Below are positions 40,133 through 49,024 of a stretch of DNA of 64,000 nt, piece after piece (positions within the stretch are counted from its first letter, which is position 1; every line of letters starts with the position of its first letter). The stretch comes from Desulfonatronospira thiodismutans ASO3-1 (GTDB lineage: Bacteria; Desulfobacterota; Desulfovibrionia; Desulfovibrionales; Desulfonatronovibrionaceae): the NCBI RefSeq assembly GCF_000174435.1, contig NZ_ACJN02000003.1, positions 140,263-204,262 of the forward strand, read 5' to 3'. A model generated the notes under the pieces. It saw only the letters and a program-made list of their open reading frames with translations. It was not told where the DNA came from and searched no databases. The position numbers were made by a program, and so were the translations under genes.

Positions 40133-43054
40133 CTATACCTGAAAAGCAGTATCCTGCCAGGAAACAGGTATCCTGACCTTTTTCCCGGCCTTGTTTTTAA
40201 ACAGAAGATAACCCTTATCCCGCCCGAAAAGATACAGGTCCCGGGTAACGGACACATCCTGGCGGCAATACTCGACGATTTTGTCCAGTTCGCCTTCTTT
40301 CCACCACTTCAGGGCCATAAGGCCGTTGGCGGACTTGTTCGTCCCCAGGGTATGCCTGGCCAGGTGATCCAGGGAAAGGCGGTGTCCCAGCCTGGCCTCA
40401 ATCTCCCTTAACATGTCCAGGGTGGGCAGAGAAGAAAAATCATAATCCGATAACCCCTGCAGGACCCTGTAGTCGAATTTGAGCAGGTTAAAGCCCACCA
40501 CAAGGGAAAAGTCTTCCAGAAATGACCCAAGATCGGCTGCCTGTTCCTGGTCAAAGGTAACAAACTCCTGGTTCCTGGAATCAAATACCACTGCAAAGCT
40601 GACCCCCATGCGGTGGCAGTTGCCCCATCCACCGACTTCCTGTGCCGAATACCTGGTTTCTATATCTAACACGGCATAGGGAAGTTCTGCCTGGTCACTC
40701 TTTGTGTATCCGCTGTCAATTTCCATAGAGCCTTCATCAGTTTCAATCCTGCAGGAAACATCCTTTCTCTTTGCCTCCCCGCACCGCTCCCCGGCAAGCA
40801 CTGCCAGCATGTGCATGGCTGCCTCCTTGTCCAGGGGCCTGTTGCCTGATCCGCACTTGGGAGAATGAATACACCCGGGACACCCGTTTTCACAGGTACA
40901 CGAAGACAAAATCCCCATGGCCCTGGCCACAAGCCTGTCCCCCAGTTCAAAGGCCTGCCTGCAAAGGCCGATACCCCCGGGAGTACCATCGTAAATAAAT
41001 ACTGCCCCCTTATGCAATTGCTCATGCACAGGGGATGCAATACCGCCCAGATCATTGCGGTCGGTCAAAATGATCAGGGGCATGCACCCGATGAGGCCAT
41101 GTTCCAGTGCATGCAGTCCCCCCATGAAGTGCAGCCTGCGATCTTCCACATCGCGGCGCACCTGGCTGTCCAGGGTAAACCACATCCCCTGGGTCTCGAA
41201 AACCAGCGGAGGCAGATCCAGGGGGATAAGCCCGATGCGGGCCTGTCCCCGGACAAGTCTCTTCTCATAGGCGCTCACATGTTCGGTTACCTTGAGCCGG
41301 CCCAGGCAGAGTTCTCCGGCGGCTGTAGCCCTAGTGGCCTGCACCTCTACAATTTCAGTGTATTTCTCGGTGATGGGCCTGGTATAATAGTTTGCTTCCG
41401 ATTTTGCCGCGTAAACGGCAAAGGTCTCCAGATCCAGGTCCTGAACCACGTAAGTCTCGCCCATATGCAGGTAGACAGCTCCGGGATGGGTTTCCTTGAA
41501 GGCCCTGACCCCGTCCACTTCCCCCAGGTACTCCCCTGTGGAATGCTCAAAAATATTATAGGTCTGTCCTGTACCTCGAAGATCCACGTCCTTGTGCGGA
41601 TACCTGGCCCGGGTATAGTAAAAACTTCTGTCCCGCGAAGCCAGCAACTCGCCATCTTTTTCCAATGATTTAATACACTTTCCAGCTTCATTGTCCAGCA
41701 TCATTTCCTGCAGTGCAATGGGTTTTTCTGCTGCGGCGCATACCAGGTGTCTGCGCATTATGCTGGGATTGTCCGGATTGATGACCGCACTTTCCGGCTC
41801 CAGACTGAAAAATTCCCGGGGATTTCGAAGCAGGTACTGATCCAGGGCGTCCTCATGCCCGATGAGCATGATGGCACTGTCTCTGCCACTTCTGCCCACC
41901 CTTCCCCCGCGCTGCATGGTGGCCATAACCGATCCGGGATAGCCCACCAGCAGACACAGGTCCAGGTGGCCGATATCAATGCCCAGCTCTAAGGCACTGG
42001 TGGAAACAACCGCCAGAAGCTCGCCAGAGGCAAGCTTCTGCTCGATCTCCCGGCGCTGTTCCGGGAGAAACCCGGCCCTGTAGGCACTTATATATTTCTT
42101 AAGCCTGCCGGCCCGCTGGGAAGCCCACATGGCAATGAGTTCGGTCATCTTTCTGGACTGGGTATAAACAATTGTGCGCAGGCCAAGCTCCAGGGCCTTC
42201 TGCAGAACCCGGATGGCACTCTGGGCCGCGCCCTGCATCTCGGGATCCAGAAGCAGAAAATGCTTTTTACCGGCAGGAGCACCCCCTTTCTGGATTACTT
42301 CCGGCTCATGTCCGGTCAGGGCCGAGCAGAGTTGTCCCGGGTTGGCTATGGTGGCTGAACTGAATATAAATACCGGTTCACGTCCGTACTGGGCGCAGAT
42401 GCGCCTCAGCCTTCGAAACACCCAGGCCATGTTGGACCCCATAACCCCGCGATAGGTGTGTACCTCGTCCACAACTATATATTTGAGCGCGGAAAAAAAC
42501 TTCTGCCAACTGCGGTGATAGGGCAGAAAAGAACGGTGCAGCATATCCGGGTTGGTCAGGAGGATATTTGGAGGTTTACTCCTGATCCTGGCCCGGGCCT
42601 GGGGGTCGGTATCCCCGTCGTAGACTGCAGAATCAACATGAACCTTGCCTGCCAGCAACCGGGCGAATTCCTCCAGGCTGGTCAGCTGATCCCGGGTCAG
42701 GGCTTTTAGGGGAAAAAGATAAAGGGCTCTTGAGGCGGGATCGTTTATTATGGATTCCAGGACAGGGATGTTGTAAATAAGAGATTTGCCGCTGGCAGTG
42801 GGCGTGGCCGTGACAACGCTCCGGCCCTTTCGAACCAGGTTTACCGCCCTGGCCTGGTGGGTATAAAAATTTTCGATGCCTGATTCTGTCAACGCCTGCT
42901 TAAGGGGAGGGGGCAGTCCCTCAATGCCGGAAAATTCGGCTTCTCTGGCCGGGATTTCCTTGACAGCCACTGTGGAGAGCCCCTGCAGGTCTCCCTGGCC
43001 CATCTGCTGCAATAACTCGTCAACACCGGGCATTTGAGCTTGTCTCGTACTCAC
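40133..43054 (-). CDS. MrfA/YprA-like DEAD/H helicase fused to DEDD exonuclease (MrfB-like)
   Basis: This 973-residue protein is a superfamily 2 helicase with Walker A ATPTASGKS (residues 83-91), DEVH box (196-199), motif III SSAT and motif VI QRGGRVGRSGRD. The MZB/DUF1998 region carries the four-cysteine set CTCENGCPGCIHSPKCG. These are features of YprA/MrfA, a 3'-5' helicase for mitomycin-type damage in Bacillus. After about residue 790 comes a DnaQ-like exonuclease with DIE (VLDIETRYS), a middle Asp (FNLLKFDYRVL) and Y-x3-D (EYCRQDV), all catalytic residues present. In Bacillus this is a separate protein, MrfB. The start overlaps the stop of the downstream-coded NtrC-like gene by 4 nt. Confidence 0.85.
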   Translation of the reverse strand: MSTRQAQMPGVDELLQQMGQGDLQGLSTVAVKEIPAREAEFSGIEGLPPPLKQALTESGIENFYTHQARAVNLVRKGRSVVTATPTASGKSLIYNIPVLESIINDPASRALYLFPLKALTRDQLTSLEEFARLLAGKVHVDSAVYDGDTDPQARARIRSKPPNILLTNPDMLHRSFLPYHRSWQKFFSALKYIVVDEVHTYRGVMGSNMAWVFRRLRRICAQYGREPVFIFSSATIANPGQLCSALTGHEPEVIQKGGAPAGKKHFLLLDPEMQGAAQSAIRVLQKALELGLRTIVYTQSRKMTELIAMWASQRAGRLKKYISAYRAGFLPEQRREIEQKLASGELLAVVSTSALELGIDIGHLDLCLLVGYPGSVMATMQRGGRVGRSGRDSAIMLIGHEDALDQYLLRNPREFFSLEPESAVINPDNPSIMRRHLVCAAAEKPIALQEMMLDNEAGKCIKSLEKDGELLASRDRSFYYTRARYPHKDVDLRGTGQTYNIFEHSTGEYLGEVDGVRAFKETHPGAVYLHMGETYVVQDLDLETFAVYAAKSEANYYTRPITEKYTEIVEVQATRATAAGELCLGRLKVTEHVSAYEKRLVRGQARIGLIPLDLPPLVFETQGMWFTLDSQVRRDVEDRRLHFMGGLHALEHGLIGCMPLIILTDRNDLGGIASPVHEQLHKGAVFIYDGTPGGIGLCRQAFELGDRLVARAMGILSSCTCENGCPGCIHSPKCGSGNRPLDKEAAMHMLAVLAGERCGEAKRKDVSCRIETDEGSMEIDSGYTKSDQAELPYAVLDIETRYSAQEVGGWGNCHRMGVSFAVVFDSRNQEFVTFDQEQAADLGSFLEDFSLVVGFNLLKFDYRVLQGLSDYDFSSLPTLDMLREIEARLGHRLSLDHLARHTLGTNKSANGLMALKWWKEGELDKIVEYCRQDVSVTRDLYLFGRDKGYLLFKNKAGKKVRIPVSWQDTAFQV

Positions 43055-44424
43055 TTGGGCTGGATATTGTACTTCTTTAGCTTGTACTGCAAAAGGCTCT
43101 TGGAAATATTCAAGAGCTCCGCTGCCTTAACCTGGACAAACCCGCTTTTAACCAGGGCTCTTCTGATGAGCGCCGCTTCGATCTTTTCCAGGGTTCCGGA
43201 CAGTTCCAGTTCCACCGGCAACAAATCCACCGCGCTCTTGAACTGGGCCTCTTCGTCCTTGATTTCGCTTGGCAGATCCTCCACTCCTATTTCTTCCCTG
43301 GAAGCAAGCACCATGCAGCGCTCCACCACGTTTTCTAACTGGCGCACATTTCCGGGCCACTCGTACGCTGTAAGATATTCCAGGGCCTCGGGGGCGAATT
43401 TTTTTAGTTCCTGCTGGTTTTCAGAGGAAAATTTCTGCATGAAGTGTGCAACCAGAACCGGAATATCCTCACGCCTTTCCCTGAGGGGGGGCAGGTTTAT
43501 GCCCACCACGTTCAGGCGGTAGTAAAGGTCCTCGCGAAACTCCCCCTTTTCCACCGCCTGCTTGAGATCCTTGTTGGTGGCTGCCACCAGCCGTATGTCT
43601 GCATGAATGGTTCTGGAACCGCCTACCCGCTCAAAGGCCTTTTCCTGCAGCACCCGCAGAAGCTTCACCTGCAGATCCTGGGAGAGCTCGCCCACTTCGT
43701 CCAGAAACAAAGTCCCCCCGTCGGCAAGCTCGAACCTTCCCTTCTTCATGGCGGTGGCCCCGGTAAAAGAGCCCTTTTCGTGTCCGAAGAGTTCGCTTTC
43801 CAGGACCCCGGGACTTAAGGACATGCAGTTGATGGAGATAAACGGACCTTCCCGGCGCGGGGAAGAATAGTGTATGGCCCTGGCTATGAGCTCCTTGCCA
43901 GTGCCCGATTCCCCGGTAATCAACACCGTGGACCTGCTCGGCGCCACTTTGGACACCATCTGCAGAACCTCCCGGATACTTCTGCTGTTGCCCACCAGTT
44001 TGTGCGGCCCGTACTGCTCCGCCAGGGTCTGGGTCATGAGCCTCTTTTCCTGCTCAGACTTGGACAGAAGGGCCGCCTTGCGTACAGAGAGCATGAGCTC
44101 GTCATTGGAAAAGGGCTTGGAGATATAGTCAAACGCCCCGCAGCGCATGGCTTCCACCGCCCCGTCAATACTGCCGTAGGCGGTCATGATGAGTACCGGG
44201 ATCTGGGCATGGTGCTTCTGGATATGCTCCAGTATATCCTGCCCGCTTATCCCGGGCATTTTCATGTCCGTAATAACCACATCCACCTCGGACTCATCTA
44301 AGTAGTCCAGGGCCATCTGTGGATCATTCAGGGCTGTGACGGTATACCCCTCTTCCTCTAAAATGGTTTCCAGGATCAGAAGATAATTCTTTTCGTCATC
44401 TATAACCAGAATATGGCTGTTCAT
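43051..44424 (-). CDS. Sigma-54-dependent response regulator (NtrC family)
   Basis: This 457-residue protein has a receiver (1-120; D53 in [10 protein letters not shown], Lys in YISKPF) and an AAA+ sigma-54 interaction domain with Walker A GESGTGKE and GSFTGA in place of the usual GAFTGA loop ([16 protein letters not shown]). The Walker B is [11 protein letters not shown], and the C-terminal Fis-type helix-turn-helix is [22 protein letters not shown]. The frame is open to 44619, but the receiver begins at the ATG at 44424, 13 nt after the kinase stop. It is the partner of the histidine kinase upstream. Target promoters are unknown. Confidence 0.93.
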   Translation of the reverse strand: MNSHILVIDDEKNYLLILETILEEEGYTVTALNDPQMALDYLDESEVDVVITDMKMPGISGQDILEHIQKHHAQIPVLIMTAYGSIDGAVEAMRCGAFDYISKPFSNDELMLSVRKAALLSKSEQEKRLMTQTLAEQYGPHKLVGNSRSIREVLQMVSKVAPSRSTVLITGESGTGKELIARAIHYSSPRREGPFISINCMSLSPGVLESELFGHEKGSFTGATAMKKGRFELADGGTLFLDEVGELSQDLQVKLLRVLQEKAFERVGGSRTIHADIRLVAATNKDLKQAVEKGEFREDLYYRLNVVGINLPPLRERREDIPVLVAHFMQKFSSENQQELKKFAPEALEYLTAYEWPGNVRQLENVVERCMVLASREEIGVEDLPSEIKDEEAQFKSAVDLLPVELELSGTLEKIEAALIRRALVKSGFVQVKAAELLNISKSLLQYKLKKYNIQPK

Positions 44425-44437
44425 GTCTTTCTCGAGC

Positions 44438-45883
44438 CTAACGGCTTTGCTGACTGTTCTGTTGGGTGCTGAACCGCACTTGGACGCTGGCTCCGCCCTC
44501 GGGGTTGTTACTGATATAAAGCCCTGCTTCATGGTTTTGCAGGATCCCGGCCACAATGGCCAGCCCAAGTCCGGTTCCGGTATCCTTGGTGGTGTAGAAA
44601 GGCTCCAGATACCTGTCAATCATGGTAGGCTCGAACCCGGGGCCGGTATCGGTCACCACCACCAGGGGTGCATCATCCCAGGTGATCTTCACCCTGATGA
44701 CGCCTCCCCTCGGTGTGGCCTGCAGGGAATTTACGAAAATATTGTAAAAGGCCCGGTAAAGCAGGTCCTTGTCCCCCATGACATGCATGTTCTCAGGAAA
44801 ATCCTTTTCCAGGGTTATATCATGCTTGTCCAGCTCAGAGCCCATAAAAGAGATCAACTCATTCCATATGCGCACCAGGTCCACCTGGTCCAGCTTGGGC
44901 TGCTTGGGCCGGGCATAATCAAGAAAATCGTTCACAGTCTGACTGAGTCTCTTGGACTCGTCAAATATGGCCTCTAAAAGCCTGGCATCCGCCGAGCCCT
45001 GCTTTTTGGCCCTGTTGTACAAAATCTCGCTGCTGCTGCGGATAATCCCCAGGGGGTTTCTTATTTCATGGGCGATGCTGGCCACCATGCGGCCCATACT
45101 GGCCAGTTTCTCATTTTGATGCAGCTCTTTTTCTAAGCGTTCCTTTTCGCGTATCCTCTGGTCCAGCACCTTGTCCGTGCGCAGTATGATCATGTACAAC
45201 AGGAAAAACAGGACAAGGGAAAAAGTAAATGACCCGATAATGATAAGCCACTGAAAATGGATTACCGATTCATAGTCCGAGGTAATATCCTGGTGGAATT
45301 CCAGTATGCCCATGATGGGCTCATCCTTGACCCCAAGAGTTCTTTCCGCCCGCAGGGGATATACAGTCTTGAGCACGATGGAATCAGGCTCCAGGCTGAA
45401 CCTGAACATGGCCTGCCAGCTGGAGATATTTTTCTTGAGTTTGAAACTATGGCGTCCATGCTCAAAGGTGGAGGCCACAAGCCTGTCAGCAAGTTCATCC
45501 TGTCCCACCAGATCCTGGTCTGTAGAATAGGAAACCACCCCCTGGTGGTCATATATACTCACATCCAGCACATGAAAACTGTGTATGGTGGAACGCACCA
45601 CCTGGTCCAGACGCTCGTACTGCGCTTCCTGGCGCAGTTCTATCCGGCCGAATCCAAGCACCGTGGGCAGGGTGAACCTCTGATATATCTGGTGGTTCAG
45701 GTTTTCCGCCAGGAGCAGTGCAAACTCATGGTTTTTATTGATTATAGCCTCCCGGGCATAGTTGGCTATAAAAACCGACAGGGCGAGACTGGAGGCCAGG
45801 ATGATAATCAGGGAACTCCATGAGAGGAACTTAACAAAAGGAAACGGCTTCACCGGATCAGAGCGTATAAGAGATCTGAACAA
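44438..45883 (-). CDS. Membrane sensor histidine kinase (NtrB/ZraS-like) paired with the NtrC-type regulator
   Basis: This 481-residue protein has two transmembrane helices (about residues 18-40 and 200-222) flanking a periplasmic sensor domain of roughly 160 residues. Its HisKA domain has phospho-His in ASIAHEIRNPLG, and the HATPase has N box FYNIFVNSLQAT, G1 DTGPGF and G2 TGTGLGL. The periplasmic domain looks like a single Cache/PAS-like sensor (LDVSIYDHQGVVSYSTD). It is cotranscribed with the response regulator 13 nt downstream. Upstream lies the repeat array, so its promoter is probably in 45884-46007. Confidence 0.92.
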   Translation of the reverse strand: MFRSLIRSDPVKPFPFVKFLSWSSLIIILASSLALSVFIANYAREAIINKNHEFALLLAENLNHQIYQRFTLPTVLGFGRIELRQEAQYERLDQVVRSTIHSFHVLDVSIYDHQGVVSYSTDQDLVGQDELADRLVASTFEHGRHSFKLKKNISSWQAMFRFSLEPDSIVLKTVYPLRAERTLGVKDEPIMGILEFHQDITSDYESVIHFQWLIIIGSFTFSLVLFFLLYMIILRTDKVLDQRIREKERLEKELHQNEKLASMGRMVASIAHEIRNPLGIIRSSSEILYNRAKKQGSADARLLEAIFDESKRLSQTVNDFLDYARPKQPKLDQVDLVRIWNELISFMGSELDKHDITLEKDFPENMHVMGDKDLLYRAFYNIFVNSLQATPRGGVIRVKITWDDAPLVVVTDTGPGFEPTMIDRYLEPFYTTKDTGTGLGLAIVAGILQNHEAGLYISNNPEGGASVQVRFSTQQNSQQSR

Positions 45884-46007
45884 CCTGGAACACCTGCCTC
45901 AATTCATATAATTTAAGATTCATCACAACTGTTCATAGCTCATTGTTTTTGCTGCCCCCCTTTAAATAACTACAATGCCAGTTCAATTATTCCAGAATAT
46001 TGCTGTC

Positions 46008-46307
46008 ACACAATCTTGTCATTTTATGAGTACAGCACGGCCTACTCCCCTCCTTGGTTAAGGAGGGGTCGGGGGTGGTTGGTTCTAAATGGTAACTTCC
46101 TTATTATCAAGTTACTCGAATGTTTCTGTCACACAAGCCTGTAATTTTATGAGTACAGCACGGTCTACTCCCCTCCTTGGTTAAGGAGGGGCCGGGGGTG
46201 GTTCGTTCTAAATGATCACTTCCTTATTATCCAGATACTCGAATGTTTCTGTCACACAAGCTTGTCATTTTATGAGTACAGCACGGTCTACTCCCCTCCT
46301 TGGTTAA
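46008..46307. repeat. Tandem 123-bp hairpin repeat array, left part
   Basis: Units with hairpin CCCCTCCTT-GGTT-AAGGAGGGG start at 46045, 46168 and 46291, a period of 123 bp. The third is cut after GGTTAA by the insertion sequence at 46308. Each unit also carries GGTTCTAAATG, a CTTCCTTATTAT segment, TCTGTCACACAAGC and CATTTTATGAGTACAGCACG. It continues at 48660. Spacers are as conserved as the hairpins, so this is not a CRISPR. Confidence 0.85.
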
Positions 46308-46360
46308 CTGAGCCTCGCACACGCTTGACACCGGGGCCATGAGGAGTTAAGCGTTATGGC

Positions 46361-47794
46361 ATGTATATCAGCGGTCAATATTTCTCCAAGGATACGTTGA
46401 ATTGGGTCCAGGCAACGATCAACGAGCAGCCTTCCATGTCCATGCGCGAACTCTCAAGGCTTGTTTGCCAAAAGCTGGACTGGAGAGCCGCCAATGGAAA
46501 TCTTTGCCAGGTAAGCTGTCGAAAAACTCTGGCTGAACTCAACCGGAGAAACATCCTTGAGCTTCCCCAGAAAGAACAGTTTTATGATTTTCAACAAAAA
46601 AAGGCTGCCAGCAATAATTTTGAGCCTCCAAACGTAGATTGTACACTGGACCAGTTGGGTGAAGTCAATGTCTATCCGGTAGCAAGCCGGTACAGCAAAG
46701 ATTCCAAGCTCTTTTTCCACCTGCTGGAACAATACCATTACCTGGGCAACGGTTCTTTGTGCGGGGCACAAATGAGATATCTTATACACAGCTCCACCTA
46801 TGGCCACCTTGGTGCCCTGGCCTTTGATTCAGCTTCCTGGGCAGTCAAAGCCAGAGATAAGTATATCGGCTGGAGTGAAGCCGCCCGAAGAACAAATTTG
46901 CATCAGGTGCTTAGAAACGCCAGATTTTTAATTCTGCCTACGGTCCAGGTTTGTAATCTGGCCTCCTACGTTTTATCCATAGCCCTGGCCAGGCTGCCCC
47001 AGGACTGGGAACAACGATACAATATACGCCCCGTTCTGGTAGAGACCTTTGTTGATCCAGGCAGGTTTTCCGGCACATGTTACAAAGCTGACAACTGGAC
47101 TTTACTGGACAACCAGACCGCCGGTCGCAGAGACGGAGTTCCAAAAAATATTTTTCTCAAGCCTTTGTGTTCCAACTGGCGTGAAGTTCTTTGCCGTGAA
47201 CCTCAAAAGAAATTAGGCGAAATTCCTCTTCCGGAAGAACCAGAAAACTGGGCTGAATACGAGTTCGGGGCCATTCGCCTTTACGATGATCGTCTAAAGC
47301 AACGACTTTTTAACATTGCCCAGGATTTTTTTGCAGACCCTGAAGGTGATATACCAAAAGCCAGCGGTTCCAAGGCCCGGACAATGGGAGCCTACAGGTT
47401 TTTTCAAAACCCCAGGATAAATATGGATGTAATACTTGACGCTCACAAAGAGGCCACAGTTGAACGTATCAAAGAACATCCCGTGGTCCTTGCTCCTCAG
47501 GATACCACGACCTTGAACTATAGTGCGCATCCCATGACCAGTGACCTGGGGCCTATATGTACCAGTGAGGATACCCTCATCGGCCTACTCCTGCACGACA
47601 CACTGGCCTTTACAGAAGAAGGCATACCCCTGGGTGTTCTGGATGCCCAGTGTTGGGCCAGAGATCCAGAGGATGAAAAGAAAAGAGAACGGCGTAAAGA
47701 ACTGCCCATAGAGCAAAAAGAAAGCATTAAATGGCTTCGCAGTTTGAAAAAGTCTGCGAAGTTCAAAAACTCTGCCCGGATACCAAGCTGGTAA
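46361..47794 (+). CDS. Transposase part 1: DUF4338 (DruA-like) domain plus Tn5-type DNA-binding and first catalytic region
   Basis: This 477-residue frame has residues 1-105 as an N-terminal helical region. Residues about 110-265 form a DUF4338 domain (EQYHYLG, GWSEAARRTNLHQVLRNARFLILP, VETFVDPGRFSGTCYKADNW), the family of Druantia DruA. From about 300 comes a Tn5-like N-terminal DNA-binding domain (ASGSKARTMGAYRFFQNPR) and the first DDE aspartate in APQDTTTLNYS. The frame ends at TAG/TAA near 47794 because of a -1 shift relative to the second frame. GAGGAG lies upstream of the ATG at 46361. Catalysis needs part 2. Confidence 0.85.
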   Translation: MYISGQYFSKDTLNWVQATINEQPSMSMRELSRLVCQKLDWRAANGNLCQVSCRKTLAELNRRNILELPQKEQFYDFQQKKAASNNFEPPNVDCTLDQLGEVNVYPVASRYSKDSKLFFHLLEQYHYLGNGSLCGAQMRYLIHSSTYGHLGALAFDSASWAVKARDKYIGWSEAARRTNLHQVLRNARFLILPTVQVCNLASYVLSIALARLPQDWEQRYNIRPVLVETFVDPGRFSGTCYKADNWTLLDNQTAGRRDGVPKNIFLKPLCSNWREVLCREPQKKLGEIPLPEEPENWAEYEFGAIRLYDDRLKQRLFNIAQDFFADPEGDIPKASGSKARTMGAYRFFQNPRINMDVILDAHKEATVERIKEHPVVLAPQDTTTLNYSAHPMTSDLGPICTSEDTLIGLLLHDTLAFTEEGIPLGVLDAQCWARDPEDEKKRERRKELPIEQKESIKWLRSLKKSAKFKNSARIPSW

Positions 47795-48624
47795 GTATTG
47801 GGGACCGGGAATCGGATATATACGAACTCTTTTCCAGCGCTCTGGAAGATCCACAGGCTCCGCGGCTGCTGGTCAGAGCTGAAAAATCGCGTAATCGCCA
47901 ACTGCACGATGATTCGCTGTGGGAATATGTCTTCAAACAACCTGTAAGCGGATCACTTAAAATACACGTTCCACGCAGTGGGTCGCGTAAGGCCCGTGAT
48001 ACCTGGATGGATATCCGCTTTACCCAGGTAACCCTCAAACCGCCCAAGCGTTTAAATAAGCATGGCCCGGCAACTGTCTGGGCTGTATATGTCCTGGAGC
48101 AGGAGCATTCCGATCCTATTGAATGGATGCTGCTGACCACCGAAGAGGTGCCGGACTTCCAGACCGCAAAAAGATGCGTAAACTGGTATGCAAACCGCTG
48201 GGGGATTGAGGTTTATCATAGAACTCTTAAAAGTGGCTGCCGTATAAAAAACCGTCAGCTGGGCACTGCTGATCGCCTGCAGGCATGCCTTGGTGTAGAC
48301 ATGGTGGTTGCGTGGCGTATTTATCATCTGACTATGCTTGGCAGGGAGATTCCCGATGTACCATGCACAGCTTTTTTTAGTGATGCCGAATGGAAAGCCC
48401 TTTGCTGTTATGTATACAAAACCTCCACGCCTCCAGAAGAACCACCATCACTGCAGCAATCAATATATATGGTGGCAGGAATAGGAGGACACCTTGGACG
48501 TAAAGGCGACGGTCCTCCTGGAACCCAAACCCTTTGGCGAGGCCTGCAACGCCTGGATACAGCCACAGAGATGTACACAATTATGAATCCGCAGGCTTAT
48601 CCCAATATGCCCTCCGGACCCTGA
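47731..48624 (+). CDS. Transposase part 2: Tn5-like catalytic C-terminal region (-1 frame)
   Basis: This 297-residue frame overlaps part 1 by about 64 nt. It carries the second DDE aspartate in SIGDRESDIYELF and the catalytic Glu in the YREK-type segment NWYANRWGIEVYHRTLKSG, followed by the C-terminal dimerisation-like tail. Homology runs on smoothly from part 1 if the ribosome shifts -1 at GAAAAAG (about 47745-47751) or if one base was lost. Whether this is a programmed frameshift or a mutation cannot be decided from one copy; the ATG at 47731 has no ribosome binding site, so independent translation is unlikely. Confidence 0.8.
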   Translation: MASQFEKVCEVQKLCPDTKLVSIGDRESDIYELFSSALEDPQAPRLLVRAEKSRNRQLHDDSLWEYVFKQPVSGSLKIHVPRSGSRKARDTWMDIRFTQVTLKPPKRLNKHGPATVWAVYVLEQEHSDPIEWMLLTTEEVPDFQTAKRCVNWYANRWGIEVYHRTLKSGCRIKNRQLGTADRLQACLGVDMVVAWRIYHLTMLGREIPDVPCTAFFSDAEWKALCCYVYKTSTPPEEPPSLQQSIYMVAGIGGHLGRKGDGPPGTQTLWRGLQRLDTATEMYTIMNPQAYPNMPSGP

Positions 48625-48659
48625 CCAGACCCACGGTGTCATGTGTGGGTAAAGGTCAG

Positions 48660-48985
48660 CCTTGGTTAAGGAGGGGCCGGGGGTGGTTCGTTCTAAATGA
48701 TCACTTCCTTATTATCCAGATACTCGAATGTTTCTGTCACACAAGCTTGTCATTTTATGAGTACAGCACGGTCTACTCCCCTCCTTGGTTAAGGAGGGGC
48801 CGGGGGTGGTTCGTTCTAAATGATCACTTCCTTATCCAGATTCCCGCAGGTTCGGCTATATCGCTGTCACAAAAAATTGTCATTTTATGCCTGCGGCACG
48901 GACCACTCCCCTCCTTGGTTAAGGAGGGGCCGGGGGTGGTTGGTTCTAAATGATCACTTCCTTATTACCAAGTTACTCGCAGATC
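48660..48985. repeat. Tandem hairpin repeat array, right part
   Basis: The array continues from the duplicated CCTTGGTTAA, with further complete hairpins at 48776 (123-bp spacing from the split unit) and 48906 (130-bp spacing). The last two units have diverged interiors (TTCCCGCAGG, ATGCCTGCGGCACG). It ends about 40 bp before the aminotransferase stop. With the left part it makes five units before IS insertion. Confidence 0.82.
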
Positions 48986-49024
48986 AGGTCCCGGGCCGCC
49001 CTCGTGAGACACTGACTTCTGCCC

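Larger units (their letters stand above)
46308..48659. mobile_element. IS4/Tn5-like insertion sequence (2352 bp) with DruA-fused transposase
   Basis: Imperfect 25-bp terminal inverted repeats at 46308-46332 and 48635-48659 start CTGA and end TGACACC in element orientation. The target CCTTGGTTAA is duplicated at 46298-46307 and 48660-48669 (10 bp, in the usual IS4-family range). The element carries one transposase in two overlapping frames. The exact duplication and near-identical flanking array units suggest a recent insertion. Confidence 0.9.

Noticed and set aside
46308-48659. Druantia anti-phage system
   Set aside because: Only a DruA-like domain fused to a transposase within IS ends is present; no druE helicase or other Druantia genes nearby.
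46008-48985. Regularly spaced repeats as a CRISPR array
   Set aside because: Spacing is 123 bp, spacers are as conserved as repeats, and no cas gene is present.
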